DNA of 64,000 bases from an uncultured Oscillospiraceae bacterium (GTDB lineage: Bacteria; Bacillota; Clostridia; Oscillospirales; Acutalibacteraceae), in the NCBI GenBank assembly GCA_900543395.1, contig UQQT01000002.1, forward strand, positions 38,848-102,847, given 5' to 3'. A program made the position numbers and the translations under genes. Below the pieces are notes generated by a model that saw nothing but the letters and a program-made list of their open reading frames with translations, did no database searches and was not told the DNA's origin. Shown here piece by piece: positions 1 through 8,096 of the stretch; the first letter of the stretch is position 1, and each line of letters begins with the position of its first letter.

Positions 1-361
1 ATATATGTCTGCCGTCTATGTGGGACTGAAACGAAACGCCCTCTTCTTTAATTTTACGGAGTTTAGCGAGCGAAAAAACCTGGAATCCGCCCGAATCCGT
101 CAGAATCGGACCGTTCCAGTTCGTGAATTTATGAAGTCCGCCCATTCTGTAAATAAGATCGTCGCCGGGACGAACGTGCAGATGATATGTGTTGCACAGC
201 ATAACCTGGCAGTTTATTTCTTCAAGATCCTGCGCGGAAAGTCCGCCTTTTATCGCTGCACAAGTCGCAACGTTCATAAATCCCGGAGTTTTGACGGTTC
301 CGTGTACGGTTTCAAATTCTCCGAGCCGTGCCATACCGCAGTTTTTAATTAATTTATACAT
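1..361 (-). CDS. tgt: tRNA-guanine transglycosylase, N-terminal part (cut by window start)
   Basis: Exchanges guanine at the wobble position of GUN-anticodon tRNAs for preQ1 (the bacterial queuosine precursor). The minus strand reads open from an ATG at 361 to the window edge, about 120 residues. It carries the family signatures NVATCAAIKGG, NTYHLHVRPG and TDSGGFQVFSL; Asp89 in the last motif corresponds to the conserved active-site Asp of bacterial Tgt. AGGAG lies 7 bases before the ATG. It follows queA on the same strand after a gap of about 47 bases, the usual queA-tgt order; QueA acts on the product of Tgt. The C-terminal zinc site and second catalytic Asp lie outside the window. Confidence 0.95.
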   Translation of the reverse strand, partial: MYKLIKNCGMARLGEFETVHGTVKTPGFMNVATCAAIKGGLSAQDLEEINCQVMLCNTYHLHVRPGDDLIYRMGGLHKFTNWNGPILTDSGGFQVFSLAKLRKIKEEGVSFQSHIDGRHI

Positions 362-408
362 AAAATTTCTCCTGTAATATTTGTGTTAGATAAAAGCATA
401 TTTAAAAT

Positions 409-1437
409 TTACATAATAAGCATAGCATCTCCGAATGAAAAAAATCTGTATTTATTTTCAACCGCAGTTTTGTAGGCATTAAGCGTATTTTCTCTGCCGC
501 AGAAAGCGGAAACAAGCATTATAAGTGTGCTTTCCGGCAGATGAAAATTCGTAATAAGTCCGTCGATACATTTGAATTTATATCCCGGATAGATGAAAAT
601 GCTCGTGTCGCCGACGCACTCTTTTACCGTTCCGTCTGTCGGCGACGATGCGGATTCGAGCGTTCTGCATGAAGTTGTACCGACCGCAATAACTCTGTTT
701 CCGTTTAATTTCGCCTTATTGATTTTTTCCGCGTTTTCAGCGTCGATATAATAATGCTCCGTATGCATTTTATGCTCTTCGATATTTTCAGTTTTAACGG
801 GTCTGAACGTGCCGATACCGACATGAAGCGTTACGTACGCGATATCAACGCCCATGTCCTTGATTTTTTCAAGAAGCTCGGGAGTAAAATGAAGTCCAGC
901 CGTAGGCGCGGCGGCAGAGCCGGGATCCTTGGCGTAAACGGTCTGATATCTGTCGTTATCGGTGAGTTTTTCTTTGATATAATGAGGCAGGGGCATTTCG
1001 CCGATTTTGTCGAGAACCTCATAAATATTGCTTCCCGAATACGTAAAATGCGCGATTCTGTTTCCGTTGTCAAGCACTTTTTCAACCTCGGTATGAAGAA
1101 GACCTCCGCCGAAATCGAATTCGTCTCCCTCTCTCGCTTTTCGACCGGGACCTGTTATGACCTCCCAGCGGTCGTTTCCGAGATTTTTAAGCATTAAAAA
1201 TTCTACTTTCGCGCCGGTTTTCTTAATTCCGTAAAGTCTTGCGGGCAAAACTTTGGTATTATTAAGTACAAGACAGTCGCCGGGTTTCAGATAATCGACT
1301 ACGTCGTAAAAATGTTTATGCTCAATCTTTCCGCTTTGACGTCCGAGACAAAGCAATCGAGAAGTATCGCGTTTCTGCACAGGGTGCTGGGCTATCAATT
1401 CTTCGGGAAGTTCAAAATAAAAATCACTTTTTTTCAT
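409..1437 (-). CDS. queA: S-adenosylmethionine:tRNA ribosyltransferase-isomerase
   Basis: Transfers and isomerises the ribosyl part of SAM onto preQ1-modified tRNA to give epoxyqueuosine. The 342-residue length is normal. Visible family motifs are the N-terminal [36 protein letters not shown] and [11 protein letters not shown]. The start is ATG 1437 with GGTGAG upstream. It is divergent from asd, with 169 bases between them, and is followed by tgt on the same strand. No preQ1 riboswitch was recognised in the upstream region. Confidence 0.97.
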   Translation of the reverse strand: MKKSDFYFELPEELIAQHPVQKRDTSRLLCLGRQSGKIEHKHFYDVVDYLKPGDCLVLNNTKVLPARLYGIKKTGAKVEFLMLKNLGNDRWEVITGPGRKAREGDEFDFGGGLLHTEVEKVLDNGNRIAHFTYSGSNIYEVLDKIGEMPLPHYIKEKLTDNDRYQTVYAKDPGSAAAPTAGLHFTPELLEKIKDMGVDIAYVTLHVGIGTFRPVKTENIEEHKMHTEHYYIDAENAEKINKAKLNGNRVIAVGTTSCRTLESASSPTDGTVKECVGDTSIFIYPGYKFKCIDGLITNFHLPESTLIMLVSAFCGRENTLNAYKTAVENKYRFFSFGDAMLIM

Positions 1438-1475
1438 ATATTCTCACCAAATTAATTAAAAATATCATGTTAATG

Positions 1476-1504
1476 TTGACTAAGTATTGTTTTAATGATA
1501 ATAT
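1476..1504 (+). promoter_or_regulatory. Sigma-A promoter of asd-dapA-dapB
   Basis: TTGACT (1476-1481), a 17-base spacer, then TAATAT (1499-1504). This is a near-consensus vegetative promoter about 100 bases before the asd start. The leader it would produce (about 1511-1606) is too short for a lysine riboswitch. Confidence 0.75.
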
Positions 1505-1606
1505 ATACATTAAATATAGGTTTACGTTAACATCACTTACTGATTATATTGCATAACGGGACTGATTACAACAGTTTTTTTATTTTTTGGTTTTCGGAGG
1601 TTTGTC

Positions 1607-2701
1607 ATGAAAAAGTATAAAGTAGGAATTATCGGCGCAACGGGCATGGTAGGTCAGAGATTTATTACATTGCTCGACAATCATCCGTGGTTTGATATTG
1701 CCGTTCTTGCGGCGTCTCCCAGATCCGCAGGTAAAAAATACAAGGATGCACTCGGTTCAAGATGGGTCATGAAAAAGGAAATGCCCGAATATGTCGGCGA
1801 AATGACCGTAATGGACGCGGACAACGACGTTGAAAAAATTGCAGAAGCTGTTGATTTCGTATTCTGCGCCGTCGATATGAAAAAGAATAAAATAAAGGCT
1901 CTCGAAGAAAAATATGCAAAAGCGGAGTGCCCGGTCATTTCAAATAATTCGGCAAACAGATTTACGGATGACGTTCCCATGGTTATACCCGAACTCAATT
2001 CCGATCATATTAAAATAATCGACGAACAGAAAAAGAGACTCGGCACCAAAAGAGGATTTATCGCCGTAAAATCAAACTGTTCGCTTCAGAGCTATGTTCC
2101 CGCGCTTTATCCTCTCGATAAGGAATTCGGCGTTAAAGACGTTCTCGTAAGTACATATCAGGCGATTTCCGGCGCAGGAAAGACTTTTGAAAGATGGCCG
2201 GAAATGGTCGACAATGTTATCCCTTATATCGGCGGAGAAGAGGAAAAAAGCGAGAAGGAGCCTCTTAAAATCTGGGGTAAAATCGAAGGCGGAAAGATCG
2301 TTCCCGCCGACAAGCCGAACTTTACCGCACAGTGTATAAGAGTTCCCGTTTCGGACGGTCATCTTGCGTCAGTATTTGTTAACTTCAAGAAAAAACCGAC
2401 TAAAGACGAAATTCTTAAAATTTGGTCGGAGTTTTCCGGCAGACCGCAGGAGCTTGAACTTCCATCCGCTCCCAAACAGTTTATTCATTACTATACGCAG
2501 GACGATATGCCGCAGACGAAGCTTTGCAGAGATCTTGAGGGCGGTATGGCAATTTCCACGGGCAGACTGCGTGAGGATACTCAGTACGATTATAAATTTG
2601 TCTGCATTTCGCATAACACTCTCAGAGGCGCGGCAGGCGGCGGAGTTCTTCTTGCCGAACTTCTCTGCGCAGAGGGTTATATAGAGCCGAAATTTAATTG
2701 A
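1607..2701 (+). CDS. asd: Aspartate-semialdehyde dehydrogenase
   Basis: Reduces aspartyl phosphate to aspartate semialdehyde with NADPH, the branch-point step towards lysine/diaminopimelate, threonine and methionine. The 364-residue protein has the GATGMVGQRF nucleotide loop at residues 10-19, the nucleophile Cys158 in KSNCSLQSYVP and a likely catalytic His252 in VSDGH. Length and motifs fit the archaeal/fungal-like Asd class also seen in Clostridia. GGAGG lies 6 bases before ATG 1607. It is the first gene of an operon with dapA and dapB, so its product feeds the next enzyme directly. Confidence 0.96.
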   Translation: MKKYKVGIIGATGMVGQRFITLLDNHPWFDIAVLAASPRSAGKKYKDALGSRWVMKKEMPEYVGEMTVMDADNDVEKIAEAVDFVFCAVDMKKNKIKALEEKYAKAECPVISNNSANRFTDDVPMVIPELNSDHIKIIDEQKKRLGTKRGFIAVKSNCSLQSYVPALYPLDKEFGVKDVLVSTYQAISGAGKTFERWPEMVDNVIPYIGGEEEKSEKEPLKIWGKIEGGKIVPADKPNFTAQCIRVPVSDGHLASVFVNFKKKPTKDEILKIWSEFSGRPQELELPSAPKQFIHYYTQDDMPQTKLCRDLEGGMAISTGRLREDTQYDYKFVCISHNTLRGAAGGGVLLAELLCAEGYIEPKFN

Positions 2702-2717
2702 TTGAAAGGTGATAATC

Positions 2718-3608
2718 ATGTCAAACCCTGTTTTTACGGGAGCTGCGGTTGCGGTTATTACGCCGTTTACCCCGGATTTGAAAAAAATTGATTATGATAA
2801 ATTTGACGAGATAATCGAATATCAGATTGCGCATAAAACGGACGCTGTTGTCGTCGCCGGCACTACGGGCGAGGCTCCTACGTTAAGCGTTCCGGAGCAT
2901 ATCGAACTCGTCAATCACTGCGTTAAAACAGTCGGCGGAAGAGTCCCCGTTATAGCCAGTTGCGGAAGCAACGATACGTTTTACTGCGTAGGACTTGCAA
3001 ACGAGTGCGAAAAAGCAGGAGCAGACGCGCTTTTAATGGTTACGCCCTATTACAACAAAACGTCGCAAAGCGGAATTATAGAGCATTATAATTATATTGC
3101 CGACAGAGTGAACACGCCTATAATCCTCTATCACATTCCGGGCAGAACGGGAATGACAATGACTCCCGAAACGATTAATCAAATATCAAAACATAAAAAC
3201 ATAGTAGGTATAAAAGAAGCGAGCGGTAATATTTCGTCTATCGGTCAGACCGCCGCCCTTTGTTCTAAAGATTTCGAAATATATTCGGGCAATGACGATC
3301 AGATCGTTCCGATTATGTCTTTGGGCGGAAAGGGTGTTATATCCGTTCTTTCACACATTGTTCCCGAGGTCGCGCACGATATAGCAAAGTCTTATCTCGA
3401 AGGCAAAACCAGGAAAGCGACCGACTTACAGCTTAAATATATGGATTTATGTACGGCTCTGTTCTGCGATGTAAACCCGATTCCCGTTAAGGCAGCTATG
3501 AATATGATGGGCTTTAACGTCGGCAGATGCAGGATGCCTCTCGGAACTTTAAGCGAGGAAAACGAGAAGCGTATACGCAAAGCATTAAAGAATCATGGTT
3601 TAATTTAA
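2718..3608 (+). CDS. dapA: 4-hydroxy-tetrahydrodipicolinate synthase
   Basis: Condenses aspartate semialdehyde with pyruvate, the first committed step of lysine/diaminopimelate synthesis. With the start at ATG 2718 (AAAGGTG just upstream) it has 296 residues; an in-frame GTG at 2709 overlaps that ribosome site and is unlikely. Visible are the AGTTGEAPTL loop, catalytic Tyr138 in YHIPGRTG (usually YNVPGRTG) and Schiff-base Lys166 in GIKEASG. It sits 16 bases after asd. The product also supplies dipicolinate in spore formers. Confidence 0.97.
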   Translation: MSNPVFTGAAVAVITPFTPDLKKIDYDKFDEIIEYQIAHKTDAVVVAGTTGEAPTLSVPEHIELVNHCVKTVGGRVPVIASCGSNDTFYCVGLANECEKAGADALLMVTPYYNKTSQSGIIEHYNYIADRVNTPIILYHIPGRTGMTMTPETINQISKHKNIVGIKEASGNISSIGQTAALCSKDFEIYSGNDDQIVPIMSLGGKGVISVLSHIVPEVAHDIAKSYLEGKTRKATDLQLKYMDLCTALFCDVNPIPVKAAMNMMGFNVGRCRMPLGTLSEENEKRIRKALKNHGLI

Positions 3609-3636
3609 AATCGACGATTTATAAAGGATGATAAAA

Positions 3637-4398
3637 ATGATTAAGCTTTTACTTTCCGGATGCTGCGGACACATGGGAAAAACCGTAACCGCTCTCGTAA
3701 ATTCGCGAGACGGTTATGAAATCGTCGCAGGAGTAGATTTAAAAGAGGACAGCAATCTCGACTACCCTGTTTTTGCTTCGTTTGACGAGGTAAATGTATA
3801 TTTCGACGTTATAATCGATTTTTCGCATCCGTCCGTTCTTTCCGGACTGCTCGAATATACAGAAAAAAATCATATCCCTGCGGTATTATGTTCAACAGGA
3901 TATTCGGATGAGCAGATAAAAAAAATAAACGAAGCGTCCGAATACTGCGCTCTTTTCAGAAGCGCAAATATGTCACTGGGAATTAATCTACTTTCGGACA
4001 TCTGCGAACAGGCCGCAAAAATACTCGGCGATAATTTTGACATCGAAATAATCGAAGCGCATCATAATTTAAAGCTTGACGCTCCGAGCGGAACCGCTTT
4101 AATGCTCGAAAAATCCGTTGAAAACGGGCTTGATTATAACCCCGAGCTTGTCTACGACAGACACGACAGACGGCAGAAGCGCGATAAAAAAGAAATCGGC
4201 ATGCACTCCGTACGCGGAGGAACTATAGTCGGCGAACATCAGATTATTTTTGCCGGAGAGGACGAAATAATTACATTCTCCCACTCTGCGCGGTCAAAAA
4301 CCGTTTTCGCGTCGGGTGCGCTTGACGCTGCCGCATTTATGGCAGACAAGAAAATCGGACTTTATTCGATGAAGGACGTTATTTTGTCTCAGAATTAA
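3637..4398 (+). CDS. dapB: 4-hydroxy-tetrahydrodipicolinate reductase
   Basis: NAD(P)H-dependent reduction of the DapA product to tetrahydrodipicolinate. 253 residues from ATG 3637, which has AAAGGATG about 7 bases upstream; the ATG at 3628 lies inside that ribosome site. It has the nucleotide loop SGCCGHMGKTV near the N-terminus and the catalytic/substrate motif EAHHNLKLDAPSGTA. It is the last gene of asd-dapA-dapB. No later lysine gene (dapL, dapF or lysA) is in the window. Confidence 0.96.
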   Translation: MIKLLLSGCCGHMGKTVTALVNSRDGYEIVAGVDLKEDSNLDYPVFASFDEVNVYFDVIIDFSHPSVLSGLLEYTEKNHIPAVLCSTGYSDEQIKKINEASEYCALFRSANMSLGINLLSDICEQAAKILGDNFDIEIIEAHHNLKLDAPSGTALMLEKSVENGLDYNPELVYDRHDRRQKRDKKEIGMHSVRGGTIVGEHQIIFAGEDEIITFSHSARSKTVFASGALDAAAFMADKKIGLYSMKDVILSQN

Positions 4399-4424
4399 GA
4401 GTATAAACAACCATTAAAAAAGTT

Positions 4425-4454
4425 ACCGCGAAGTCTTGAAAAAGGCTCCGCGGT
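4425..4454. terminator. Bidirectional terminator between dapB and the 72-aa gene
   Basis: ACCGCG/CGCGGT outer stem and AGTC/GGCT inner stem around the loop TTGAAAAA, with one internal mismatch. On the minus strand the stem is followed within a few bases by a run of six Ts (complement of the A run at 4416-4421), so it best serves the minus-strand operon. The plus-strand T tract is weaker. Confidence 0.7.
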
Positions 4455-4459
4455 TTACT

Positions 4460-4678
4460 TTATTTATCCTTGTATTTTTCGTAATAATCGTCGGCTTCTT
4501 TTAAAAGCTTATCAATTTTGATTCGGTTTTCCTCGCTCGGAACATATTTGCTCTTCATTTCATCACTGTGAGAAACAAAACGGACAGATTTATAATATAC
4601 GCTCTTTTCATAACGAATCAAACCGATAATCAGCGAAATAAAAACGATTAAAGCCGGGATATAAAACAGCCAGATCAT
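4460..4678 (-). CDS. Small single-pass membrane protein, unknown function
   Basis: 72 residues. The first about 23 residues are hydrophobic (FYIPALIVFISLIIGLI) and should form one membrane segment. The rest is highly charged (KIDKLLKEADDYYEKYKDK) and probably helical. The ATG follows directly on the stop codon of the phosphoesterase gene, so the two are translationally coupled and the protein may assist the secreted enzyme. I recognise no family. Confidence 0.75.
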   Translation of the reverse strand: MIWLFYIPALIVFISLIIGLIRYEKSVYYKSVRFVSHSDEMKSKYVPSEENRIKIDKLLKEADDYYEKYKDK

Positions 4679-6376
4679 TTATTTGAAAAAGTTCTGAAGA
4701 ATGGAGAAAATCTTTCTTATTATTTCAAGAATTCTGTCAAGGAAGTTTGCGAATTTGTTATATGCGGGAGAGCTCGTTTTGTACGACGGAAGTGAGATAT
4801 TGTTATCGCCTACAGAGCAGTCAACCGTAATTTCCTCAACAATAAGTCCTAAATATGCGTCGATGAATAAAGACGCGTAATCTGTAACATTGAGGTTTTT
4901 CGCAAGATAGTCCGTGATGACAGAGGGGATCTGTTTGCCGGTAACTCGCTGAATGAGTGAAGCAAGCACGCCTGCAGTCATGTCGTCCTCACCGTCAAGA
5001 GCATATGCAATTCCGATTTTAAGACAGTCTTTGACAACCTTCATTTCAACGCTGTTTGCGCCGTAATTCTCGTCGCCCTCATAGAAGCCGGCAACAAACT
5101 TTGCGATAAGCTCATTGTAGGATTTGTAATCCGAGCCGGTAATGGTAAATCCGTATTTTTCACCGAGAGCTTCAAAGCTTTCACCCTCTGTCTTTTCACC
5201 GGTTTTGTAAATAGGCAAGTAGAAAATGCCGGAAAGCTTTTTTATAAGACTATAAGCCGCCTCATATTCCGCACTTCCCTCTTCACCGACTTTTGAGGCA
5301 ATTGACGCGGGAGAAGCAAGTCTCTTATAAACAATGGAGGAAATGCCGGCTTCGAAACAGCCGTATGAATAAGAAACAAAATTCTCTTTCATGGCTTTAA
5401 GCGAGGCTTCATTTGCACCGGATGAAACAAGCGACGTATCAATATCCGTGATATACTCAGTTTTAAAATCTACCGATGAATCGCTGAATTTAACGTTTCT
5501 GTAGGCAGCAGGATACATGTAAAGGGACGTTGTCTGTACATCGTAGACCGAATTCATATTAACGGACGTATACTTAACGATATCGTTAATATGAACATGT
5601 CCGGAGAAGTTATAAACAACTCCGTTATCTGCAAGAAGCTCGGGGAAGCTGTCATATGCGTTTATAACATGATTAGGCAATACTTTTTTCTGATAGGCAA
5701 AATGCTCGGTAATTGCATGGTGAGTCATTGTAATGACTTTTTTACCGTCTTTTTTTGCCTGCTCAAGCTGAGCCTTAACCCATGAAACACGTTCTTTTGT
5801 CAGACCGTCGGAATTAGAATCATAGCTGCATGTATCAATAGCTACAAGTCTGTAGCCTGATTTTAAATCATAGACGTACGAACACGAATCGGGATCGACA
5901 GCGACGGCGCCGCTGTAGCCGAATGATGCATAAATATTTTTAAAGTCAGCGGGAGAAGCGTTAACCCCGTCAGACTCTGTTGTGTAAACATCATGGTTTC
6001 CGTTAATGACAAGAACCTTGATTCCGGTTTTATCCTCGAAGGCTTTAAAAGCCTCTGCCGTATACAGATGCTCGGCAATCGTGCCCTTGTTTACAATATC
6101 GCCGGAAATAAAGAGATAATCGGCGTCGGACAAAGACGCTTTTTCAAGAAAACCTGCAAAAATAGCTTTTGATTCAAGACTGAGCGCGGGGTCAGAATGT
6201 GAAACCGAATATTCATACGGATTATCCGTATCGGCTGCCGCCGCAGTATTCTCCGAAACATGAAGATCTGAAGCAACAAGCAGATTAATATCCGATTTGT
6301 CCGCCGCAAAGGCGGGAACGATTCCGATTGTCATAATAAGGCAAAAGGAAAGAATAAGGGACAGTGCTTTTTTCAT
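4679..6376 (-). CDS. Secreted calcineurin-like metallophosphoesterase
   Basis: 565 residues with a signal peptide (residues 1-25, ending PAFA-A). The metallophosphoesterase signatures occur in order: SDLHV (Asp37, His39), SGDIVNKG (Asp93), GNHDV (127-130), MTHHA and FSGHVH. The enzyme should hydrolyse phosphoesters outside the membrane; the substrate cannot be told from sequence. The about 250 residues after the catalytic domain match nothing I recognise and end in a basic amphipathic helix (RILEIIRKIFSILQNFFK). It lies 44 bases after the M20 peptidase gene and directly before a small membrane protein gene, probably one operon. Confidence 0.88.
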   Translation of the reverse strand: MKKALSLILSFCLIMTIGIVPAFAADKSDINLLVASDLHVSENTAAAADTDNPYEYSVSHSDPALSLESKAIFAGFLEKASLSDADYLFISGDIVNKGTIAEHLYTAEAFKAFEDKTGIKVLVINGNHDVYTTESDGVNASPADFKNIYASFGYSGAVAVDPDSCSYVYDLKSGYRLVAIDTCSYDSNSDGLTKERVSWVKAQLEQAKKDGKKVITMTHHAITEHFAYQKKVLPNHVINAYDSFPELLADNGVVYNFSGHVHINDIVKYTSVNMNSVYDVQTTSLYMYPAAYRNVKFSDSSVDFKTEYITDIDTSLVSSGANEASLKAMKENFVSYSYGCFEAGISSIVYKRLASPASIASKVGEEGSAEYEAAYSLIKKLSGIFYLPIYKTGEKTEGESFEALGEKYGFTITGSDYKSYNELIAKFVAGFYEGDENYGANSVEMKVVKDCLKIGIAYALDGEDDMTAGVLASLIQRVTGKQIPSVITDYLAKNLNVTDYASLFIDAYLGLIVEEITVDCSVGDNNISLPSYKTSSPAYNKFANFLDRILEIIRKIFSILQNFFK

Positions 6377-6420
6377 TTACATATCACTCCGTTTTTTTAT
6401 TTATCCGAAAACTTACCGTA

Positions 6421-7899
6421 TTATTCTGCCGATAAGGTTCTGATATACATTTTAAAGAACGCGACTCCGTTTTCCATACAGTCGACCGGGATTCTTTCAT
6501 TGGTTCCGTGCGTCGTTAAAAGAAGCGACGTATTGACCGTAAACGGAGAATATCTGTATACATTTTCACATATACCCTCGTATCTGTATGCGTCCGTACC
6601 GCCCATAACAAGATAAGGCGCGACAAGATTGTCATTATTCATACGCTTGCAGATATCCTCTATTGCATGGAACGCTCTCGAATCTGTCGGTGAAAGATGA
6701 GACGGTTCTTTTCCTCCGAGCAGTTCAATTTCAACATTCTTATTCCCTATAACCTTATGAAGATGTTTTTCAACGTCGGCTATTGACTGACCGGGCATTA
6801 TTCTGAAATTTACGACGATCGAAGCTTTCTGCGGCAATACATTAGCCTGGGGTGAACCGAACATCTGAGTAACGCCGGTAGTCGTGCGAACCATTGAAGC
6901 CGCAGGCGGGATATATGTCATAACCTTAGTAATCAAAGGCTTCATATAATTTATATTACATGCGACAAAACGACCCGGGAAGGACATATTCTGTCCGATT
7001 CTCGTAAACAGATCAATCATAAAGGGATTAAGATGTGCTTTGAACTGATGCGATTCAATATCCTTAATAACGTCTGCCATTTTTCCGACTGCAGTGTGCT
7101 TGGGAGGCTGAGCGGAATGTCCGCCTTTTGTATTAAGCGTAATCTTAAAATCCGCATATCCTTTTTCGCCTACGCCGACGCCTGCAAGATTCAGATTCAT
7201 AAGGTGCGGGATGTTTACGGGCAGAATCGCTCCGCCCTCGTCTATAATGCAGTCGAGATGAACTCCGCGTTCTTTCAAAAGCGCAGCCATAGCGTCCGCG
7301 CCCGATTCCTTTGTTGCAACGGTTTCCTCATTATGACCGAGGAGAACATAAACGTCACGCTCCGGTTCAAATCCCTCTTCAAGCAGCGTTTCGACCGCTT
7401 CAAGTACGCCTATAACGTGGTTTTTCATATCAAGAGCACCTCTGCCCCAGATAAATCCGTCCGCGACCTCGCCCTCAAACGGAGGATGCTCCCAGTCGTT
7501 CAGGGTACCGTCGGTAACGGGAACAACGTCCTGATGTCCGAGTAAAGCTATCGGGTCAAGGGTCGGATTTTTGCCTTCCCAATGAATGAGCAGACTTGCT
7601 CTTGATACGATTTCGATTTTTAATTCAGAGAAAATGTGAGGATATCTTTCCTTTAAAAATTCATGGAATCTGTTAAATTCGTTCCAATCGACCTTTTCGG
7701 GGTCGTTATTCGAAATTGTTTTAAATTTAATCGCGTCGGAAAGATTTTTTATAAATCTTTCTGTATTTACTTTCTCTTTAACCAAGGGCGGATATTCTTT
7801 CTTCTCCGGTTTAAATTTAACCGCCCTAACCGTATTTGCCGCCAACATCACCCCTGCCGAGGCAAGAGCAGCAGCTGCCGCGGCTTTTTTTGTTGCCAT
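6421..7899 (-). CDS. M20 family metallopeptidase (PM20D1/carboxypeptidase S-like), membrane-anchored
   Basis: 492 residues. An alanine-rich hydrophobic N-terminal stretch (residues 5-26) looks like an uncleaved signal anchor. The di-zinc M20 motifs are complete: GHQDVVPV (His122, Asp124), GRGALDMKN (bridging Asp157), GHNEET (Glu191/Glu192), IIDEGG, and HGTNE near the C-terminus. Family members cleave or form N-acyl amino acid and dipeptide bonds; the long form with an N-terminal anchor resembles PM20D1/Cps1. It is the first gene of a three-gene minus-strand operon. A Rex-box-like site overlaps the -10 of its promoter, suggesting redox control. Confidence 0.9.
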   Translation of the reverse strand: MATKKAAAAAALASAGVMLAANTVRAVKFKPEKKEYPPLVKEKVNTERFIKNLSDAIKFKTISNNDPEKVDWNEFNRFHEFLKERYPHIFSELKIEIVSRASLLIHWEGKNPTLDPIALLGHQDVVPVTDGTLNDWEHPPFEGEVADGFIWGRGALDMKNHVIGVLEAVETLLEEGFEPERDVYVLLGHNEETVATKESGADAMAALLKERGVHLDCIIDEGGAILPVNIPHLMNLNLAGVGVGEKGYADFKITLNTKGGHSAQPPKHTAVGKMADVIKDIESHQFKAHLNPFMIDLFTRIGQNMSFPGRFVACNINYMKPLITKVMTYIPPAASMVRTTTGVTQMFGSPQANVLPQKASIVVNFRIMPGQSIADVEKHLHKVIGNKNVEIELLGGKEPSHLSPTDSRAFHAIEDICKRMNNDNLVAPYLVMGGTDAYRYEGICENVYRYSPFTVNTSLLLTTHGTNERIPVDCMENGVAFFKMYIRTLSAE

Positions 7900-7929
7900 G
7901 TGTGTATCACGCTTTCCTAATAGAATTAT

Positions 7930-7947
7930 TTGTTACTATATTAACAT
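7930..7947. promoter_or_regulatory. Candidate Rex operator
   Basis: Matches the known Rex consensus TTGTTAA-N4-TTAACAA at 12 of 14 fixed positions (TTGTTAC-TATA-TTAACAT). It lies in the divergent region between the M20 peptidase and acn-icd-rex, and covers the -10 of the peptidase promoter. The consensus is established knowledge; its use here is inference. Confidence 0.6.
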
Positions 7948-7966
7948 ATTTTTTGTGTAAAATCAA
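7938..7966 (-). promoter_or_regulatory. Promoter of the M20 peptidase operon
   Basis: On the minus strand TTGATT (complement of 7961-7966), a 17-base spacer, and TAATAT (complement of 7938-7943), about 40 bases before the peptidase ATG. The -10 lies inside the Rex-box-like palindrome. Confidence 0.65.
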
Positions 7967-8031
7967 CAATATTATAAAAAAACAAATAAAACATTATTTT
8001 TTTAAATTAATTTCAATTTGACCGTGTTATG

Positions 8032-8060
8032 TTGACATATATTCAAAAAAAATATATAAT
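8032..8060 (+). promoter_or_regulatory. Perfect-consensus sigma-A promoter of acn-icd-rex
   Basis: TTGACA (8032-8037), exactly 17 bases, TATAAT (8055-8060); the start point would be about 8067, 30 bases before the aconitase ATG. No Rex-like palindrome overlaps this promoter; the candidate Rex site is about 85 bases upstream. Confidence 0.9.
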
Positions 8061-8096
8061 ATTAAATAAAATTAAAATTAAAAGGGGAAAAGGAAA

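Noticed and set aside
5..352. Plus-strand open frame of 115 codons at the window start
   Set aside because: The minus strand encodes clear Tgt sequence; this frame is its shadow.
1505..1606. Lysine riboswitch before asd
   Set aside because: The leader is about 95 bases, too short for the five-helix lysine riboswitch, and I see none of its conserved parts.
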